A stretch of 64,000 nt of DNA from Lentibacillus halodurans (GCF_900112045.1 NZ_FOJW01000007.1:62001-126000), one strand, 5' to 3'; positions 1-9,565 are shown, counted from the first letter of the stretch. The notes: generated by a model from the letters alone, not told the origin. Numbers and translations are program-made.

Positions 1-1
1 C

Positions 2-667
2 AATATTTTAAGTTACGATATCGCAAAAAAGTTCTCCAAGAACCCTTCTAAATTCGGTAAAGGAACGAAAGATGGTTTGATTGCAGCCGAATCAGCGAAT
101 AACTCATCCGTTGGCGGTGCACTGGTTCCAATGCTGGCGTTTGGTATTCCGGGCGATGCGGTAACTGCCATGATGCTGGGTGCTTTATTGATTCATGGTA
201 TTCAGCCTGGCCCATTACTGATGGAAAATCAGCCGGTTTTGGTTAATGGTGTATTCATTTCGTTCTTTTTAGCTGCATTTTTAATGCTAATCGTTCAAAG
301 TTTAGGAATTAAAGTATTTCTGAAAATTAATCAGATCCCATTTCATTATCTGGTCCCCATTGTGCTGCTATTATGTGTACTTGGCAGTTTTGCTGTTAAT
401 AACCGTATATTTGATGTGTGGGTTCTCTTATTATTTGGGTTAATCGGATACTGGATGAAAGCTAATAAATTTCCTTTACCTCCGTTTATACTGGGGATCA
501 TCCTTGGGCCGATGATTGAATCGAACTTTCGGCAGGCCATTTCATTAGGAGCTGTCTCGACATTTTTTACAAGACCATTATCTGCAGTATTGATTATTCT
601 TGCTGTTTTATCAATGATATATGGCGTATATAGCAATAATAAAAGTAATCAACAGGAAAACTATTAA
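2..667 (+). CDS. tctA: Tripartite tricarboxylate transporter permease, TctA family (5' truncated by window edge)
   Basis: This is the C-terminal part of the large membrane permease of a tripartite tricarboxylate (TTT) transporter, which imports citrate-like acids with a periplasmic-type binding protein and a small TctB subunit. The reading frame is open from base 2, so the gene starts outside the window. The family-typical stretch AAESANNSSVGGALVPMLAF followed by GIPGDAVTAMMLGAL is present near the left edge, and at least five hydrophobic segments follow. The hydrophilic tail ends at TAA. Partner genes, if present, lie to the left. Substrate cannot be told from this part. Confidence 0.9.
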   Translation, partial: NILSYDIAKKFSKNPSKFGKGTKDGLIAAESANNSSVGGALVPMLAFGIPGDAVTAMMLGALLIHGIQPGPLLMENQPVLVNGVFISFFLAAFLMLIVQSLGIKVFLKINQIPFHYLVPIVLLLCVLGSFAVNNRIFDVWVLLLFGLIGYWMKANKFPLPPFILGIILGPMIESNFRQAISLGAVSTFFTRPLSAVLIILAVLSMIYGVYSNNKSNQQENY

Positions 668-720
668 CGTTTATATTACAGGGAATCCCGCTTATTATAA
701 AGTTGCGGTGGATGGATGAC

Positions 721-766
721 TAATCCCTAACTGAGTCTATTCTCTCAGGCGGGGATTATTTTTATT
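721..766 (+). terminator. Rho-independent terminator after tctA
   Basis: TAATCCC (721-727) pairs with GGGATTA (752-758), and CTGAG (731-735) with CTCAG (744-748) inside. A run of T follows at 759-764. It lies about 55 bases after the tctA stop. Confidence 0.8.
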
Positions 767-941
767 ACTGCTATAAGTACAATATGTAATTTTATGCTTC
801 TCCAAGTGATACAAAAAAGCACGCCTCTCTGCACTTATATTCTTGACGATGTAGCGGGCACCTTCTGCTTTTATGGAAACATTCGGATTCGACAGTCTGC
901 ACTATTGCTGATAACCACATAATATTATTTTCAAATCACAC

Positions 942-972
942 TTACAAAATCAGTGATATTATGAGATAATAT
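942..972 (+). promoter_or_regulatory. Possible promoter and palindrome ahead of the LCP gene
   Basis: TTACAA (942-947) and GATAAT (965-970) have a 17-base spacer. A perfect palindrome, ATATTAT-GAG-ATAATAT (956-972), covers the -10 box and could bind a regulator. The rest of the 766-1052 gap is AT-rich and shows no gene. The call is tentative because AT-rich palindromes are common by chance. Confidence 0.35.
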
Positions 973-1052
973 GACAAAGTGTATCATTAGGTATAACGAC
1001 TCATAATAGAACACAATAAATTATTAGAATGTTTTATTGGGGGAAAGAAATC

Positions 1053-1982
1053 GTGGAAGAAAAGAGAGTGAATCGCAAAAAATCTAAAAAACGCTGGCTG
1101 AAAATAACATTGGCTGTAATTGGTTTACTGATACTTGGAATTGGGCTTTATGGCTTGTCGATTTATGGCAATGCCAGAGATACAGTCAATGAAAAAATGC
1201 ACGAACAAATTGATTCGATTGATCGTAATTTGACAAAGAAAAAAGTTGAAGCTTCTGAACAGCTGAACGTCCTCTTGCTTGGCGTGGACGAGCGTGAACA
1301 TGACAGTGGGCGGTCGGACGCGTTGATGGTGTTGTCTCTGGAGCCCAAAAATGAGGAAATGCAGCTGATCAGCATTCCACGGGATACAAGGACAACCATA
1401 GTCGGTGAAGGGGTGGAGGATAAAATCAATCATGCTTATGCATTTGGCGGCAGTGATATGTCCGTTGCGACGGTCGAAAATTTTTTAGACATTGAACTGG
1501 ATTATTACGTCCGTATGAACATGGAAGGGCTCCAGGAACTGGTTGATAGGCTTGGTACGATCACAGTGGATAACGAAATTGCCTGGAATGACGGGGAGTA
1601 TGATTTTAATGTCGGTCCTATGGAGATGGATGGGGATCAGACAATGGCCTATGTCCGCATGCGCAAACAGGATCCAAATGGTGATTTCGGCCGAACGGAA
1701 CGCCAGCGTAAAGTCATTCAAGGCATTATTGACCGTGGCGCTTCCGTTGGTTCTGTGACGAAAATCAATGATTACATCGACGTTCTCGGCAATAATATGG
1801 CAACAAATATGGATTTTGACGACATGAAGATGCTTTTCAATGGTTATCGTAATACGCGCAAAAACATTGACAGCTATCAAATACAAGGAAACGGAACAAA
1901 TATTGACGGCACCTATTACCTCATGGTGCCTGACGAAGAAGTGCAGAAAGTGCATGGTATGATCAGTAAGAGTGCATCTTAG
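1053..1982 (+). CDS. LytR-CpsA-Psr (LCP) family cell-wall glycopolymer ligase
   Basis: LCP proteins transfer teichoic acid or other polyprenyl-linked glycopolymers onto peptidoglycan on the outer face of the membrane. The protein has a basic N-terminus, one membrane helix (about residues 14-38) and an extracellular LCP domain starting at LNVLLLGVDERE. The conserved GRSDALMVLSL, ISIPRDTR and KINHAYAFGG blocks and the late R-T-E-R-Q-R motif are all present. I chose GTG at 1053 (309 residues) because GGGGGAAA sits seven bases upstream; an ATG at 1029 has no ribosome site. It stands alone. The length fits TagT/U/V-type proteins, but which member it is cannot be decided. Confidence 0.9.
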   Translation: MEEKRVNRKKSKKRWLKITLAVIGLLILGIGLYGLSIYGNARDTVNEKMHEQIDSIDRNLTKKKVEASEQLNVLLLGVDEREHDSGRSDALMVLSLEPKNEEMQLISIPRDTRTTIVGEGVEDKINHAYAFGGSDMSVATVENFLDIELDYYVRMNMEGLQELVDRLGTITVDNEIAWNDGEYDFNVGPMEMDGDQTMAYVRMRKQDPNGDFGRTERQRKVIQGIIDRGASVGSVTKINDYIDVLGNNMATNMDFDDMKMLFNGYRNTRKNIDSYQIQGNGTNIDGTYYLMVPDEEVQKVHGMISKSAS

Positions 1983-2022
1983 GTGTGTTGGATTGGGAGA
2001 AGGTATAGATCAGATTCATATA

Positions 2023-2512
2023 GATGCTGGTACACAATTAAAACTTTCCATGCTAAAGACGAACATTACAGGGCAGGAAGGGCAGCATTTTACTTTTTCA
2101 ACAGTCGCATCCTTATTCATCATTGATAACGACTGCGAACGCGTGACAATTTGTCTTGGTATAGCCTCCCTTCCATTCTGATGTTAGTTGCGTGCGATCA
2201 TTCGCTCCGGCAGCATACTGCGCTTTCCATGGGCACGGACTCAGCCTCCTCGGAAAGCAAAGACCTATTTCCTGCGGGTTTTCGGCTCGCGCTGTTCCCC
2301 GGAAAGGGCGTATTTTTCCGCAGCGACCATCATGCACTCACCAACAAAAGCATGGAAGCAAGCAAATCTAAGACCAAATGACTTCTCAGTTGATTTGATC
2401 ATGCGCAACAAATTTTCAAACATATCTCAAAAGATACATCCGAACTGTTCCCATCATAGTGGAATCATCGTTCGGATGTATCTTTGGCTTATATCCTTTT
2501 GTCTCGGCCTCG
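2023..2512 (-). repeat. Dispersed repeat, copy A (GGCTGGGACA family)
   Basis: On the minus strand this block begins near GAGGCCGAGACAAAAGG (2511 downward) and ends near GTACCAGCATC (about 2023), giving imperfect terminal inverted repeats. It aligns along nearly its whole length, in inverted orientation, with 34885-35585, which has about 210 extra bases in the middle. Short open frames inside it in several frames look like chance. It fills most of the 1983-2677 gap. I take it for a non-coding mobile or regulatory repeat. Confidence 0.8.
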
Positions 2513-2605
2513 TTTTTTGCACTAAAATAGGTTATATCTGAGAGGGAATCAGATCCTTCAGCCGAAATATAGGGTCAGCTACCTGTCTTCTTATAAGCAC
2601 ATATT

Positions 2606-2633
2606 TTGGATAGTATACAAACACTGCTATAAT
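2606..2633 (+). promoter_or_regulatory. Sigma-A promoter of the SDR gene
   Basis: TTGGAT (2606-2611), a 16-base spacer, and TATAAT (2628-2633) preceded by TG one base upstream (extended -10). It lies 45 bases before the SDR start codon, with an operator-like palindrome just downstream. Confidence 0.7.
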
Positions 2634-2637
2634 AGGA

Positions 2638-2661
2638 TTGTAAAGATTATAACCTTTACAA
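2638..2661 (+). promoter_or_regulatory. Palindromic operator before the SDR gene
   Basis: TTGTAAAG (2638-2645), eight bases, CTTTACAA (2654-2661) is a perfect inverted repeat placed at the expected transcription start and just ahead of the ribosome site AAGGGAGGGG. The position suits a repressor site. The regulator is unknown and is not encoded next to it. Confidence 0.65.
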
Positions 2662-2677
2662 AGGGAGGGGAAGAGAG

Positions 2678-3418
2678 ATGGAACTTAAAGGTAAAGTCGC
2701 AGTTGTCACAGGCGGGGCATCCGGAATCGGGTTGGCCACTGTCAAGGCGTTCACTGCAAAAGGTGCTAAAGTTGTTATTGCGGATTTTGATGAAGATGGC
2801 GGGAAGGCCACTGAGAGAGAATTGAAAGATCATGGTGCTGACGTATTTTTTGCCAAAACCGATGTTGCTGTTGAGAACCAGGTGAAAAGTCTTGTTAAAC
2901 AAACCGTGGATCATTATGGAAAAATTGATATAATGTTCAATAATGCTGGTGTTGGTGTACAAGGCCAAACCCATGAACTTTCTGATGAAGATTATCAAAA
3001 AGTAATTTCCATTAACCAAAACGGTGTCTTCTACGGTTCAAAATATGCTGTTCAGGAAATGCTGAAATCCGGCAGTGGTGTTATCGTGAACACATCTTCC
3101 ATTTTAGGAACTGTGGGCGAACCAAGTGCCTTTGCCTATAATGCATCAAAAGGTGCAGTCAATTTGATGACAAAGTCGCTGGCTCTGCAATATGCGGAGA
3201 AGAATATCCGCGTCAATGCCGTTGCGCCAGGATACATCGAGTCAGGTCTGGTCAATAAAGAAAAGCTGGGCGAGTTCTATAATGGACTGGTTGCCAAGCA
3301 TCCCATGGGGCGGATCGGTAATCCGGATGAAGTTGCCCATACTGTTGTATTTTTATGTGAGAATGATTTTATCACAGGTACTATTGTCCATGTTGATGGC
3401 GGGTATACAGCGCAGTGA
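2678..3418 (+). CDS. Short-chain dehydrogenase/reductase (SDR), classical type
   Basis: This is a 246-residue NAD(P)-dependent oxidoreductase with a full classical SDR plan. The cofactor motif TGGASGIG is at residues 11-18, NNAG at 88-91, the catalytic Ser at 141, and Tyr154/Lys158 in YNASK. The acidic residue in IADFD after the second strand suggests NAD preference. The C-terminal GTIVHVDGGYTAQ is typical. The start is fixed by AAGGGAGGGG eight bases upstream. It is monocistronic, with its own promoter, operator and terminator. The substrate (sugar alcohol, steroid-like or acyl compound) cannot be told from sequence. Confidence 0.93.
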   Translation: MELKGKVAVVTGGASGIGLATVKAFTAKGAKVVIADFDEDGGKATERELKDHGADVFFAKTDVAVENQVKSLVKQTVDHYGKIDIMFNNAGVGVQGQTHELSDEDYQKVISINQNGVFYGSKYAVQEMLKSGSGVIVNTSSILGTVGEPSAFAYNASKGAVNLMTKSLALQYAEKNIRVNAVAPGYIESGLVNKEKLGEFYNGLVAKHPMGRIGNPDEVAHTVVFLCENDFITGTIVHVDGGYTAQ

Positions 3419-3429
3419 TGTTATTCAGT

Positions 3430-3461
3430 CATCCTTCCTATTGAGGAGGGATGGCTTTTTT
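3430..3461 (+). terminator. Terminator of the SDR gene
   Basis: CATCCTTCC (3430-3438) pairs with GGAGGGATG (3445-3453), followed by GC and six T. It lies directly after the SDR stop codon. Confidence 0.85.
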
Positions 3462-3703
3462 GATAGGGAGAGAAGAGAACCTATCGTATTAAAGCTGTTG
3501 GGCCGGGTAAGATCTTTTCCAGTTTAACCCCATAATCATTCAGTATTATATCTTTAACAGATATACGATAAGGAAACGGCATTTAAAATAACAGCTTACT
3601 ATTGTAAAATAAAGTATAAAACTGGTGGGCAAAGGGTCCCCAAAGGCAGAATCGGGATAGAGTGTCTATCAATTTGTCCCAATGGACGAGGGGGGGAACG
3701 TGT

Positions 3704-4558
3704 ATGGTGTTTGGCGGAATTGAAGCGGGCGGCACGAAAATTGTCTGTGCAGTGGGCAATCGTTCCGGGGAGATAACATCTAAGAAGGTTATTCCAACCA
3801 GCGCGCCGGAAGAAACGCTCATGGAAGTGAAGGCATTTTTTTCACACTTCGATTTGGAAGCACTGGGTGTCGGAAGTTTTGGGCCGGTTGATTTGAATAA
3901 AGAAAGTGATACATATGGAACGATCCTGAATACACCTAAAACGGACTGGAAAAATTTTGATTTACTCGGGCGATTGAAGGGAGATTACCAGATTCCCGTT
4001 TACATCGATACGGACGTCAATGCAGCATGCCTGGGTGAATACCGGTATGGTGCCGGAAAATGTGTCAATAGCTGTTTATACATCACGGTAGGGACAGGTA
4101 TTGGGGCAGGTTTGGTACAGGATGGCTATACGTTTCAGGGGAAAATTCACCCGGAGATGGGGCATGTTATGGTTCCAAGGCATTCGGATGATTCGTTTGC
4201 AGGCTGCTGTCCGTATCATGGCAACTGTCTGGAGGGAATGGCTTCTGGTCCGGCAATTGAGAAGCGTCACGGCAATAAGGGGTACCTTCTTAGTCATGAT
4301 GCCGCCGTATGGGAAATCGAGGCGCACTATCTGGCACATGCCATTGTTAATTACACATTGATATTGTCTCCTGAACGCATTATTTTAGGCGGCGGGGTTA
4401 TGAAGCAGGAAATATTATATTCCCTGGTTCGGGAAAAGGTTTCGAAGCTCCTGAACAGCTATGTGGATGTGGGCAACTTGAATGATTTTATCAGTGCTCC
4501 TGCCCTGGATGATGAACAGGGGGTAAAAGGCGCCATTACTCTGGCTGCTGACAGGTAA
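3704..4558 (+). CDS. ROK-family fructokinase
   Basis: This cytoplasmic sugar kinase most likely phosphorylates fructose (or a related hexose) with ATP. The N-terminus MVFGGIEAGGTK carries the ROK phosphate-binding signature and closely resembles the B. subtilis fructokinase GmuE/YdhR. The zinc-binding stretch with its conserved His and three Cys (HPEMGH, then GCCPYHGNCLEG) and LGGGVM are present. I use ATG at 3704 (284 residues) because GAGGGGGG lies eight bases upstream; an in-frame GTG at 3662 has no ribosome site. It precedes manR and manP, so it probably serves mannose/fructose entry into glycolysis together with manA at 9.7 kb. Confidence 0.88.
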   Translation: MVFGGIEAGGTKIVCAVGNRSGEITSKKVIPTSAPEETLMEVKAFFSHFDLEALGVGSFGPVDLNKESDTYGTILNTPKTDWKNFDLLGRLKGDYQIPVYIDTDVNAACLGEYRYGAGKCVNSCLYITVGTGIGAGLVQDGYTFQGKIHPEMGHVMVPRHSDDSFAGCCPYHGNCLEGMASGPAIEKRHGNKGYLLSHDAAVWEIEAHYLAHAIVNYTLILSPERIILGGGVMKQEILYSLVREKVSKLLNSYVDVGNLNDFISAPALDDEQGVKGAITLAADR

Positions 4559-4743
4559 CGAGGTTTTTATAATTGTATCCCAATCAAAAAATCATTCCGC
4601 GGGACAAGTATTTTACTCATGACTTTTGGAGTCGATTGCTGTTAAAAGGAAGAGTACTGGGCACTGTGTCCCACTGATTGTCTTCAGCTGCAATATCCGC
4701 TATGATATATGATGGATTGATAGAACTTTGGACGGTGTCTTGG

Positions 4744-6667
4744 ATGAATAACAGGCAAAAAGAACTATTACGCATTTTACTGACTGGCTCATCTGATTTT
4801 TTCCATGTACAGGAACTGTCAAATGAATTGGGATGTTCAGAGAAAACAGTACGAAGCGATTTAAACAGAATTGAGACGTTTCTAAAAGAATATCCAGCTG
4901 TTGAACTGATCAGGAAACGTGGTACGGGTATACATCTTTCAATACATCATGCTGACAGGGTGAAGCTGTTTCATCATATCTATCAGACCGGAAAGATAGC
5001 AGCCGGGCATGAACGTGTGCTTGAAGTAGCATATCAGCTGCTGACAAGTGATAATCCCCTCACGTTGGCAAGTTTGGCTGAAAGCTATTTTACAAATCCG
5101 ACATCAATGAAACATGAATTGAACAGGATTGCCCATTGGCTTGAAGGTTATCATCTGACATTAATGTCAAAGCAGCGTCTTGGCCATATTGTGAAAGGTC
5201 GCGAGCTGGACAAACGCAATGCACTGGCTAATCTGTCTGAATTAATACCGTCTGAGAACCGAGAGAAGGACCGTATCTTGCAACTATTTCCGCAAAATGA
5301 AACAGCAACGGTAAGAAAGCTGCTGCGTGGTTTGCAGGTGGATTATCCGATTGATCTGACTGAAGGGGAATTTGAAAGTCTGCTGATTCATGTATTGATT
5401 ATGATTAAACGAACCCGTCAGCGTTCATCCATCGTGCTGGGCGAAATGGATGCTGGTGCAAATGTGAAGCTGGAAACCTATCATATGACAGCCTGGTTCC
5501 TAAAACGGCTGGGCGATGCACTTGGGGTGTCTTTCCCTGAAAATGAATATGTTTATTTTACATGGCATCTGGAAAGCTGCAGGAAAAAGAATGGTCTGAC
5601 AAACTTAAAAGCTGATGATTTATTGGCTGATGTCGTCCGGCAAATGACGTTACAGCTGCAGCACATGACGATGATCAGATTTCGGGAGGACAAGGTGCTT
5701 GGCCGATGGTCTTGTTACGCATCTTGCGTCAGCCTTGCATCGCATCAGGTATGGTCTTACAATTAGAAATCCAATGCTTTCCGACATTAAAAAGAAATAT
5801 CCTTATATGTTAAGCATGGTGATTCTGGCTGTCGAAAAAGTTAATGAAGCTTATGATCTGGACATCGCAGAAGATGAGGCTGCCTATCTGGTTCTACATT
5901 TTCAGGCCTCGATTGAGCGGATGCAACAAGAACGAACGCCGGTTAAACGTGCTGTTATTGTATGTGACCTGGGCGTTGGGATGTCCCATTTGCTTCAGGC
6001 GAAATTGGCACAATCTTATAAAAGCATCCATATTTTAGGTTGCATCAGTAAGGCAGCATTGAATGAATTTGTGGAGACTCATGAGATTGACTTAATTATT
6101 TCAACAACAGGCATCAACGATTGCGAGATTCCAAAAGTTGAGATTACACCTCTTCTGGAAACTGACGATAAAAAACGGCTGAACCAAGTTTTGCAGTTAA
6201 TGGAACGTGAATTGGCAGATAGAGGCGAGATGTTTTCAACGATCAAGCAATTGCTGAATGAAGATACAATTTATTTCGATATCGATTTAAAGCATCGTTT
6301 TGAAGTTGTCGAAATGCTTGCCAGCAATCTTGTTGGTAAAGGATTCGCTGAGACATCATTTGTACACAGTGCGATGCTGCGGGAACAGACATCTGCTACC
6401 GCAATCGGCGGGGGAATAGCTATCCCGCATGCCCATCCGGATCTAGTTAAAAAGTCTGTTGTATCCATAGCTGTTTTGCATGAACCGCTGGAATGGGGGA
6501 GTGAGGTGGTCTGGGTGGTGTTTATGCTGTCCATTGCCAAAGCGGATCAGCACATGACAAAATCGCTCATGCAGACCATTGCCTCCATCAGTGAAAAGCC
6601 TGCTGCTGTCGAACATCTAAAAAAAGCCAACAGCGTCTCAGATATTCTGACAGTTTTTGATCAATAA
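4744..6667 (+). pseudogene. manR: ManR-like PTS-regulated transcriptional activator, one-base frameshift
   Basis: This is a BglG/MtlR-type activator of the mannose operon. It has an N-terminal HTH (SEKTVRSDL), two PRD domains, an EIIB-like domain (VIVCDLGVGMSHLL) and a C-terminal EIIA-like domain with IPHAH. The chain is split. The first frame runs off at 5766, and the second, open from TTG at 5699, continues PRD2 exactly. One extra T at 5699-5700 (CTTG where CTG is expected) explains the break, and removing it would restore about 640 residues. All else is intact, so it may be a recent mutation or a sequence error. It directly precedes manP. The 185 bases before it show no clear promoter. Confidence 0.88.
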
Positions 6668-6708
6668 TTCATTTTTTTCCGGTGTTCCGGTAAAAATGAA
6701 TTATTTTT
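6666..6708 (+). terminator. Terminator between manR and manP
   Basis: AATTCATTTTT (6666-6676) pairs with AAAAATGAATT (6692-6702), with an inner CCGG-TGTT-CCGG stem-loop, then ATTTTTA. It closes manR and separates it from the manP promoter. Confidence 0.8.
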
Positions 6709-6731
6709 ATGGCTGAAAATGACTTTATAAT
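6703..6731 (+). promoter_or_regulatory. Probable activator-dependent manP promoter
   Basis: TATAAT at 6726-6731 has only a weak -35 (ATTTTT, around 6703-6708). A poor -35 fits a promoter that needs ManR. The transcript would start about 20 bases before the manP ribosome site. Confidence 0.55.
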
Positions 6732-6759
6732 GAAAGCAGATATTAATAAAGGGGGACAA

Positions 6760-8763
6760 ATGGATATGAGGATATTAGCTGTAACCGCATGTCCGGTTGG
6801 CATTGCCCACACGTATATGGCTGCCGAAAATCTGCAGAAAGCGGCTGATGAGCTGGGTGTGGATATGAAAGTCGAGACACAAGGATCTATTGGTGCTGAA
6901 AATGAGCTCACTCAAAAAGATATTGAAGAAGCGGATGGGATTATCATTGCAAGTGATAAAGATATATCCAAAGACCGCTTTGTCGGGAAGAAGCTGCTTG
7001 TGGCAGGAGTTCAGGAAGGAATACGTAACCCTGAAGAACTGATCAAACGCGTGCAAACCGGCGATGTGCCGGTTCATGGATCTGAGTTGAAGTCGGCCGG
7101 GCAAGTGAAAAAAGAACGCAAAGAAAAAGAGAGTCCCATATACCGGCACCTGATGAATGGTGTTTCGTACATGATTCCTTTTATCGTAGTAGGCGGATTG
7201 CTGATTGCGATATCGTTAGCAATCGGAGGAGAGCAGACTCCCGGAGGCATTGTCATACCTGAAGATTCATTCTGGAAGCAAATTGAAAATATAGGTAATG
7301 CCTCATTCAGTTTTATGGTACCTATTTTAGCCGGATTTATTGCTGTCAGTATAGCTGACCGTCCGGGCCTGGTGCCGGGTATGATTGGTGGCTATATTGC
7401 GACCACTGGAAGTTTTTATGGAAGTGAAGCCGGTGCTGGATTTATCGGCGGTATTATTGCTGGTTTTCTTGCAGGCTATGTTGTGCTTGGTATTAAAAAG
7501 ATTAAGGTACCTCAAGCGGTACAGCCGGTAATGCCGATTATATTTATCCCAATTATTGCATCGCTGGTTGTTGGTGCATTGTTTATATTTGTAATCGGTG
7601 CACCAGTTGCGGGCATTTTCGAATCATTAACGACTTGGCTTGAAGGTATGCAAGGCGCAAGCTCGATTGTCCTGGCGCTTATCCTTGGGGCAATGATTGC
7701 AGTCGATATGGGTGGTCCATTTAATAAAGTGGCCTTCCTGTTTGGGTCTGCCATGATCGCTGAAGGCAATTATGAAATTATGGGATCGATTGCGGTTGCG
7801 ATCTGTATCCCGCCGCTTGGTATGGGACTTGCTACATTTTTGAACAAACGCAAGTATCAGCCGGCTGAAAAAGAAACAGGAAAAGCGTCCTTTACCATGG
7901 GATTATTCGGTATTACAGAAGGAGCGATTCCGTTTGCGGCCCAGGATCCGATTCGTGTTATTCCAAGTATTATGACTGGCTCCATGGTTGGTGCGGTTAT
8001 TGCCATGATCACCAGTGTAGGAGATCGTGTCGCTCACGGTGGTCCAATTGTAGCCGTGTTGGGTGCGGTTGACAATGTCCTGATGTTTTTCATTGCAACG
8101 ATCATTGGTACCATTGTAACGGCTCTAGTGGTCAACCTTTTGAAGAAAGATGTGACCTCTGCTGCAACGCCTGAGGGGATCGAAGTGGCAGCGAATGAAT
8201 ATGGTGTAGCAGCTGACTCATCAGAACAGACTGATAAGGGTACTCGGACTTATGACGATGTGCATAATGGAGCAGGTCAGGAAGATCCGGAAGATGATGT
8301 TGCGATTAATAAACTGACGGATATCCTTAATCGAGATCTGATGACCATGAATGTGTCTGGTTCAACACAGGAAGAAGTGGTTGATGAATTTATTGAAATG
8401 CTGGATGCTGATCATTGCATATCTTCGAAAGAAACGGTTAAACAGGCTATTTTCGATCGTGAAAAGGAGAGTTCAACCGGTCTAGGCATGAATATTGCGA
8501 TCCCGCACGCAAAATCTGCCGCTGTCAAGAAGCCTGCTGTCGTCTTCGGTATCAGCCAGGATGGCATCGACTGGAAAAGTCTTGACGGAACAGATGCGAA
8601 ATTGATCTTCATGATTGCAATACCTGAAGAAAGAGCAGGCGATGATCACCTGAAGGTCCTGCAAATGCTCTCCCGCAAGCTAATGGACGATTCTTTCAGG
8701 GAACAATTGCTGTATGTTGAAACGAAGAAAGAAGCTTACGAACTTCTCGATACGATTCAGTAG
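6760..8763 (+). CDS. manP: PTS mannose (fructose-family) transporter EIIBCA
   Basis: This membrane protein imports and phosphorylates mannose to mannose-6-phosphate. The order is EIIB (phosphocysteine Cys11 in TACPVGIAHTYMA), then a multi-helix EIIC (about residues 125-470, with DMGGPFNKVAF and GITEGAIPFAAQDP), then EIIA (His583 in AIPHAKS). This B-C-A order and the N-terminal sequence match B. subtilis ManP rather than FruA, which is A-B-C. Start ATG 6760 lies four bases after GGGGG. ATG 6766, two codons on, is an equally plausible start. Upstream manR and downstream manA complete the pathway. Confidence 0.92.
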   Translation: MDMRILAVTACPVGIAHTYMAAENLQKAADELGVDMKVETQGSIGAENELTQKDIEEADGIIIASDKDISKDRFVGKKLLVAGVQEGIRNPEELIKRVQTGDVPVHGSELKSAGQVKKERKEKESPIYRHLMNGVSYMIPFIVVGGLLIAISLAIGGEQTPGGIVIPEDSFWKQIENIGNASFSFMVPILAGFIAVSIADRPGLVPGMIGGYIATTGSFYGSEAGAGFIGGIIAGFLAGYVVLGIKKIKVPQAVQPVMPIIFIPIIASLVVGALFIFVIGAPVAGIFESLTTWLEGMQGASSIVLALILGAMIAVDMGGPFNKVAFLFGSAMIAEGNYEIMGSIAVAICIPPLGMGLATFLNKRKYQPAEKETGKASFTMGLFGITEGAIPFAAQDPIRVIPSIMTGSMVGAVIAMITSVGDRVAHGGPIVAVLGAVDNVLMFFIATIIGTIVTALVVNLLKKDVTSAATPEGIEVAANEYGVAADSSEQTDKGTRTYDDVHNGAGQEDPEDDVAINKLTDILNRDLMTMNVSGSTQEEVVDEFIEMLDADHCISSKETVKQAIFDREKESSTGLGMNIAIPHAKSAAVKKPAVVFGISQDGIDWKSLDGTDAKLIFMIAIPEERAGDDHLKVLQMLSRKLMDDSFREQLLYVETKKEAYELLDTIQ

Positions 8764-8774
8764 GCGGGGAAGAA

Positions 8775-9004
8775 GCTGGGACAAAAGAACGTTTATAAAA
8801 CAATAGTCCGAACAAACAAGCCAAGTATACCTCGCTTCGGAAGTATACGCCGGTTTCCACGGACGGCTGGTGAGCCTCCGCGTGCATTCGCGCTGCGGAG
8901 GCCTACCCAGGCCTTTTTTTCCGCTGGAGTCTACGTATATTTCCACTGTTAAAACGGACTATTGATTGTCTTTTAAGCGCACTTAGTTTAGTTATGTCCC
9001 AGCC
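8775..9004. repeat. Dispersed repeat, copy C (GGCTGGGACA family)
   Basis: The block is bounded by GCTGGGACAAAAG (8775-8787) and TTATGTCCCAGCC (8992-9004), so its ends are inverted repeats. Nested inside are CAATAGTCCG (8801-8810) with CGGACTATTG (8955-8964) and a central hairpin GCCTCCGC/GCGGAGGC (8874-8902). The ends match copies A, B and D, but the interior differs. It lies between the convergent manP and GNAT genes and could serve as their terminator. Confidence 0.8.
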
Positions 9005-9028
9005 TTTTCTGTTGATTAAGGTTCGGTA

Positions 9029-9565
9029 TTAATTTTTGTTAAGTTGATTGAGTATATGATTCCAGGCAAGCTCTTCTCCAGTTGTTTGTGTGACGGGCTT
9101 GAAACCAATAGCAAGGTATATATGGATCGCTGTCAGACTGCTTGGCTGCGTTTTTAAATAAGCTTGATCATGATACTGGCTCAGCAATTTGAGGGCTTTT
9201 GTAATCAGAGGTCTGCCGAGTTTTTGACCCTGAAATTCAGGTATGATTTCCACCCAATGCAGCCTGCCGATCATGTCGTTATTCCATTTGCCAAACCATG
9301 CGGATGCAGTGCCGGCATATCTCCCGTCCGTTGTTTTAAGGAAAATGATGCGTTTTTTTGCTTCACTTAGGTGGGCCGCGAATTCGGTGCTGAATCGCTC
9401 GAGAGCCTGGCTTATATCTTGGAATTCACCAGTTGCTGCTGCGATTTCTGCCCAATGTTTTCCTTCTTCTTCACGTTCCAGCAGGCAGAACTCAAATCCG
9501 TCTGGAATCGGATGGCTGGAAAGTTGTTTCAGGTCGTGCATCATGTATATTGATGTATGTTCCAT
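9029..9565 (-). CDS. GNAT-family N-acetyltransferase
   Basis: This 178-residue acetyl-CoA-dependent acetyltransferase has the GNAT core in its second half: a central strand (LHWVEIIP), the pyrophosphate-binding loop EFQGQKLGRPL in place of the usual Q/RxxGxG/A, then a helix and the YLAIGFKPV C-terminal strand. The first 60 residues are not recognised. It is divergent from manA with about 130 bases between starts. A monocistronic unit is likely. The substrate is unknown. Confidence 0.8.
   Translation of the reverse strand: MEHTSIYMMHDLKQLSSHPIPDGFEFCLLEREEEGKHWAEIAAATGEFQDISQALERFSTEFAAHLSEAKKRIIFLKTTDGRYAGTASAWFGKWNNDMIGRLHWVEIIPEFQGQKLGRPLITKALKLLSQYHDQAYLKTQPSSLTAIHIYLAIGFKPVTQTTGEELAWNHILNQLNKN

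Noticed and set aside
2188-2541. Open frame of about 117 codons inside repeat A
   Set aside because: It lies in a dispersed repeat, has no ribosome site, and the matching frame in copy B is not kept.
5699-6667. A separate 322-residue regulator gene
   Set aside because: It has no HTH or ribosome site and continues PRD2 of manR exactly after a one-base shift.
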